DNA of 7,218 bases from an uncultured beta proteobacterium (lineage in GTDB: Bacteria; Pseudomonadota; Gammaproteobacteria; Burkholderiales; Burkholderiaceae_C): contig CAIYNH010000655.1 of the NCBI GenBank assembly GCA_903927495.1, positions 1 to 7,218 of the forward strand. Reading direction: 5' to 3'. The position numbers and the translations under genes were made by a program. Below are positions 6,563-7,218 of the stretch, in pieces (within the stretch, counting starts at the first letter, position 1; each line of letters begins with the position of its first letter). The notes beneath the pieces were generated by a model. The model saw only the letters and a list, made by a program, of their open reading frames with translations. It made no database searches and had not been told where the DNA came from.

Positions 6563-6570
6563 CAGAGACA

Positions 6571-7218
6571 ATGAAATTCGCCTACTATCGTACTCTTACC
6601 TTTATTGCTCTTATTGCATCACACTCGGTGAGCACCCTGGCTCAGCGGGCACCTCAATCCGTTGCCACCTTGGCTGAAGTCGAAGTGATTGCCACCACAC
6701 CGGTCGATAACACTGGAATTCCAATAAACAAGTTCGCAGGTAATATTCAAACACTTTTGCGGGACAACCTGACTACACCTTCTGTCGACTTAACACAACG
6801 ACTTGATCAGTCACTGGGATCCATCAATGTCAACGACACGCAGGGAAATCCTTACTCGGTTGACCTGAACTACCGTGGTTTTACTGCATCGCCTGCGCTC
6901 GGAACTCCCCAAGGGCTTTCCGTCTTTCTTGATGGGATGCGACTTAACGAGCCATTTGGTGATGTTGTTTCTTGGGATGCGCTACCCCAAATCGCCATTC
7001 ATAAGGTCACTTTGGTCCCTGGTTCAAATCCAGTTTACGGTCTCAATACCCTGGGAGGAGCGATTGCATTGACCACCAAGAACGGCAACACGTTTTCCGG
7101 AGGCCAAAGTGATTTTCGTGTGGGCTCCTTTGGCCGTATCAGCATGGACGTAGAGCACGGAACGCATACCGAGCTTGGTAATCTGTACTTTGCAGCCTCC
7201 TTGCACAACGACAACGGC
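6571..7218 (+). CDS. TonB-dependent outer-membrane receptor, N-terminal part (3' end outside window)
   Basis: This is an outer-membrane active-uptake receptor energised by TonB-ExbBD; 216 codons are visible and the frame is open to the edge. Residues 1-24 form a signal peptide with likely cleavage after STLA. A TonB-box-like segment follows (EVEVIATTPV, 36-45), then the plug domain. Plug landmarks are YRGFTASP (101-108), VFLDGMRLNEPFGD (118-131), and PGSNPVYGLNTLGGAIALTT (150-169), the usual end-of-plug motif. The first barrel strands begin near 180. The variant of the plug motifs (GFxASPxLGTPQGL, NEPFGD, NPVYGLN) belongs to a broad proteobacterial subgroup whose ligands are mostly unknown to me, so siderophore, cobalamin or another ligand cannot be chosen. 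GC looks about 10 points lower than in the efflux genes. It is divergent from the pump operon and shares its control region. Confidence 0.93.
   Translation, partial: MKFAYYRTLTFIALIASHSVSTLAQRAPQSVATLAEVEVIATTPVDNTGIPINKFAGNIQTLLRDNLTTPSVDLTQRLDQSLGSINVNDTQGNPYSVDLNYRGFTASPALGTPQGLSVFLDGMRLNEPFGDVVSWDALPQIAIHKVTLVPGSNPVYGLNTLGGAIALTTKNGNTFSGGQSDFRVGSFGRISMDVEHGTHTELGNLYFAASLHNDNG

Larger units (their letters stand above)
6267..6570. promoter_or_regulatory. Divergent intergenic control region between the efflux operon and the TonB-dependent receptor
   Basis: These 304 bp separate two divergent starts and must contain both promoters. No coding sequence is convincing here. The sequence holds three inverted repeats (6408-6425, 6438-6453 and 6498-6526), two tandem TTTGAC motifs 10 bp apart (6487-6492 and 6497-6502), and an 8-bp direct repeat AATGGCAT (6380-6387 and 6426-6433). 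The part nearest the efflux operon (6267-6400) shows nothing I can name. Confidence 0.75.

Noticed and set aside
6547..6570. Earlier in-frame start for the TonB receptor (ATG 6547, GTG 6541)
   Set aside because: There is no Shine-Dalgarno upstream, and it would add a charged segment (MTNIKAET) before a normal signal peptide.

Overview
The window reads as part of a betaproteobacterial chromosome. The protein sequences have the flavour of Burkholderiales, and a short interspersed repeat resembles one I remember from Comamonadaceae (Rhodoferax, Polaromonas, Acidovorax). That placement is an inference, because no rRNA or other taxonomic marker is present. GC content looks high (about 53-68% in the lines I counted) across the efflux genes and lower (about 42-52%) in the last gene.

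Layout. Bases 1-468 (+) are the C-terminal signalling end of a methyl-accepting chemotaxis protein that enters from the left. Facing it is a compact minus-strand operon, 6266 down to 509, for a complete tripartite RND efflux pump. Its order is TolC/NodT-type outer-membrane lipoprotein (4857-6266), periplasmic adaptor (3661-4842), then AcrB-type inner-membrane transporter (509-3646). Intergenic gaps are only 14 bp each, so the three genes are almost certainly co-transcribed. A 304-bp region (6267-6570) separates the operon from a divergent TonB-dependent receptor gene that starts at 6571 and runs off the right edge (216 codons visible).

The three pump proteins would form one trans-envelope channel. 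The proton-driven transporter picks up substrate from the periplasm or inner membrane, the adaptor bridges, and the outer-membrane protein releases substrate outside. The divergent receptor would carry an unknown ligand inward. The shared upstream region holds a 29-bp interrupted palindrome near the receptor and a 16-bp palindrome over a possible operon promoter. Both look like repressor operators, but no regulator gene lies in the window.

The least expected feature is a degenerate interspersed repeat of about 55 bp with the core TGCT-N10-TAGC. It occurs three times in the same orientation and touches every gene boundary or gene of the operon. One copy holds the stop codons of both the chemoreceptor and the transporter. 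One encodes the adaptor's C-terminal tail and carries the transporter's ribosome binding site. One lies in frame inside the outer-membrane protein.
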